Positions 57,829 through 58,393 of a DNA stretch of 58,393 nucleotides are shown one piece after another. The position numbers and the translations under genes are program-made. The stretch comes from Bacteroidota bacterium (GTDB lineage: Bacteria; Bacteroidota; Bacteroidia; Chitinophagales; Chitinophagaceae): positions 1-58,393 of the forward strand of contig JAPLEO010000131.1 of the NCBI GenBank assembly GCA_026391125.1, given 5' to 3'. How positions within the stretch are numbered: position 1 is the first letter of the stretch; every line of letters begins with the position of its first letter. The notes below the pieces were generated by a model. It did no database searches. It was not told the DNA's origin and saw nothing but the letters and a program-made list of their open reading frames with translations.

Positions 57829-57889
57829 ATAGCAGCTTCGTTACAATCAAGAACACCAAATTCTAGAAAAACCCCTAAAAGAATTTGAA

Positions 57890-58393
57890 TTATTTTTTTC
57901 CGGTAAGAATGCTGTGCAATTCTGGGAATTGAATCTTAAAGTTATACGACTCCCCAATTTTCTTTAAAGCAATTGCCATTTGGGATTCTACTGTCTTTAC
58001 GGAGATATTCAACAACTCTGCTACTTCGGCATATTTTAAGTTATCTTCTTTAATTAATCGGAAAATGAGCTTGCACTTTGGCGGCAGATCATTGATTGCC
58101 CCCAAAATTTTTTCAACCGCCTCCTTTGAAAGTAATAATTCAGATGGATTAAAAAAAGGGCTTTTGAATTGAACTAGGTAATCTTCATTAAAACTAGTTG
58201 TTGCTCTTTTCTTTTGGCGGAGCTTATTAATGGAAATATTTTTGATAGAAACAAAAAAGTAAAGCTTAATATTTTCAATTTCTAAAAGGCTGGCTCTTTT
58301 TTGCCAAACCGAAATGAAAAAGTCGGAAACTACTTCTTCTGCATCCTCCTTCGACCTAAGAATTGACAAAGCAAATCGATGCAAATGCTCATG
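57890..58393 (-). CDS. ECF sigma factor of the polysaccharide locus, 5' truncated
   Basis: The frame is open to the window edge: upstream of the TTG at 58384 it reads H-E-H-L-H-R-F-A-L, which is region 2 of an ECF sigma, so the true start is beyond the window. RSKEDAEEVVSDFFISVWQKR is region 2. LPPKCKLIFRLIKEDNLKYAEVAELLNISVKTVESQMAIALKKI is region 4. It is the Bacteroidota type that works with FecR and a SusC carrying an STN domain. About 20-30 N-terminal residues are probably missing. Confidence 0.92.
   Translation of the reverse strand, partial: HEHLHRFALSILRSKEDAEEVVSDFFISVWQKRASLLEIENIKLYFFVSIKNISINKLRQKKRATTSFNEDYLVQFKSPFFNPSELLLSKEAVEKILGAINDLPPKCKLIFRLIKEDNLKYAEVAELLNISVKTVESQMAIALKKIGESYNFKIQFPELHSILTGKK

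Noticed and set aside
1..58393. tRNA or rRNA genes, integrases, transposases
   Set aside because: None of the expected motifs was seen on either strand by reading; a tRNAscan-SE run would settle the tRNA part.

Overview
The window is 58.4 kb of low-GC chromosomal DNA from a member of the Bacteroidota, most likely family Chitinophagaceae. The evidence is a SusC/SusD pair controlled by an ECF sigma factor and FecR, a glycoamylase-family (GH144-type) enzyme, two DUF5916/CBM9-like barrel proteins, two BNR-propeller 'glycosyl hydrolases', a tricorn-like S41 protease, and several -7 elements of the Bacteroidota form TAnnTTTG. The family-level placement is inference. I found no tRNA, rRNA, CRISPR array, transposase, integrase or phage gene.

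Layout. 1-2.5 kb: two unrecognised genes and a monohaem cytochrome c. 2.5-9.8 kb, minus strand: MgtC-like membrane protein, sulfatase, the CbpM/CbpA co-chaperone pair, an orphan histidine kinase and a DUF5916 protein. 9.9-15.4 kb: a second, divergent DUF5916 protein, an acyltransferase-3 membrane protein and a gamma-glutamyltransferase-like hydrolase. 15.7-21.6 kb, minus strand: penicillin-acylase-type hydrolase, enoyl-CoA hydratase and PaaZ, which are probably co-transcribed, then adenylate kinase. 22-31.5 kb: MsrB, two paralogous BNR-propeller proteins on opposite strands, a polyprenyl diphosphate synthase and a PLP aminotransferase. 31.6-36.2 kb: a secreted unknown, a 44-residue lipoprotein, a GT-B glycosyltransferase, an EamA transporter, a SixA-like phosphatase and tRNA 2-selenouridine synthase (MnmH). 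36.2-39.8 kb, minus strand: a 5-oxoprolinase operon pxpB-pxpC-pxpA coupled to an Nramp/YcsG-like transporter. 40-42.4 kb: a tight ECF sigma / membrane protein / secreted protein cassette. 42.5-45.7 kb: tricorn-like protease. 45.7-58.4 kb, minus strand: a polysaccharide utilisation locus made of sigma factor (cut by the window edge), FecR, STN-type SusC, SusD, LamG lipoprotein, VCBS/ASPIC lipoprotein and glycoamylase-family lipoprotein.

How the genes work together. The polysaccharide locus reads as one sensing and uptake unit: ligand bound at SusC/SusD signals through the STN domain to FecR and the sigma factor, and the glycoamylase-family enzyme probably cuts a beta-glucan. The pxp operon should cleave 5-oxoproline to glutamate. 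PaaZ with a hydratase points to ring-opened phenylacetyl-CoA metabolism, but no paaABCDE genes lie here.

Non-coding structure. A purine-rich repeat of about 34 bp occurs at two loci (15.45-15.69 kb and 26.84-26.96 kb), each time with copies in inverted orientation; one locus has a perfect 26-bp inverted repeat. There are also a perfect FNR-type site upstream of msrB, several terminators and hairpins including two inside the polysaccharide locus, and two -7 elements only 5 nt from a start codon. Most of the window is ordinary accessory metabolism. I did not find a convincing wholly new multi-gene system; the best leads are the repeat family, the sigma/membrane/secreted cassette at 40-42.4 kb, and the polysaccharide locus.
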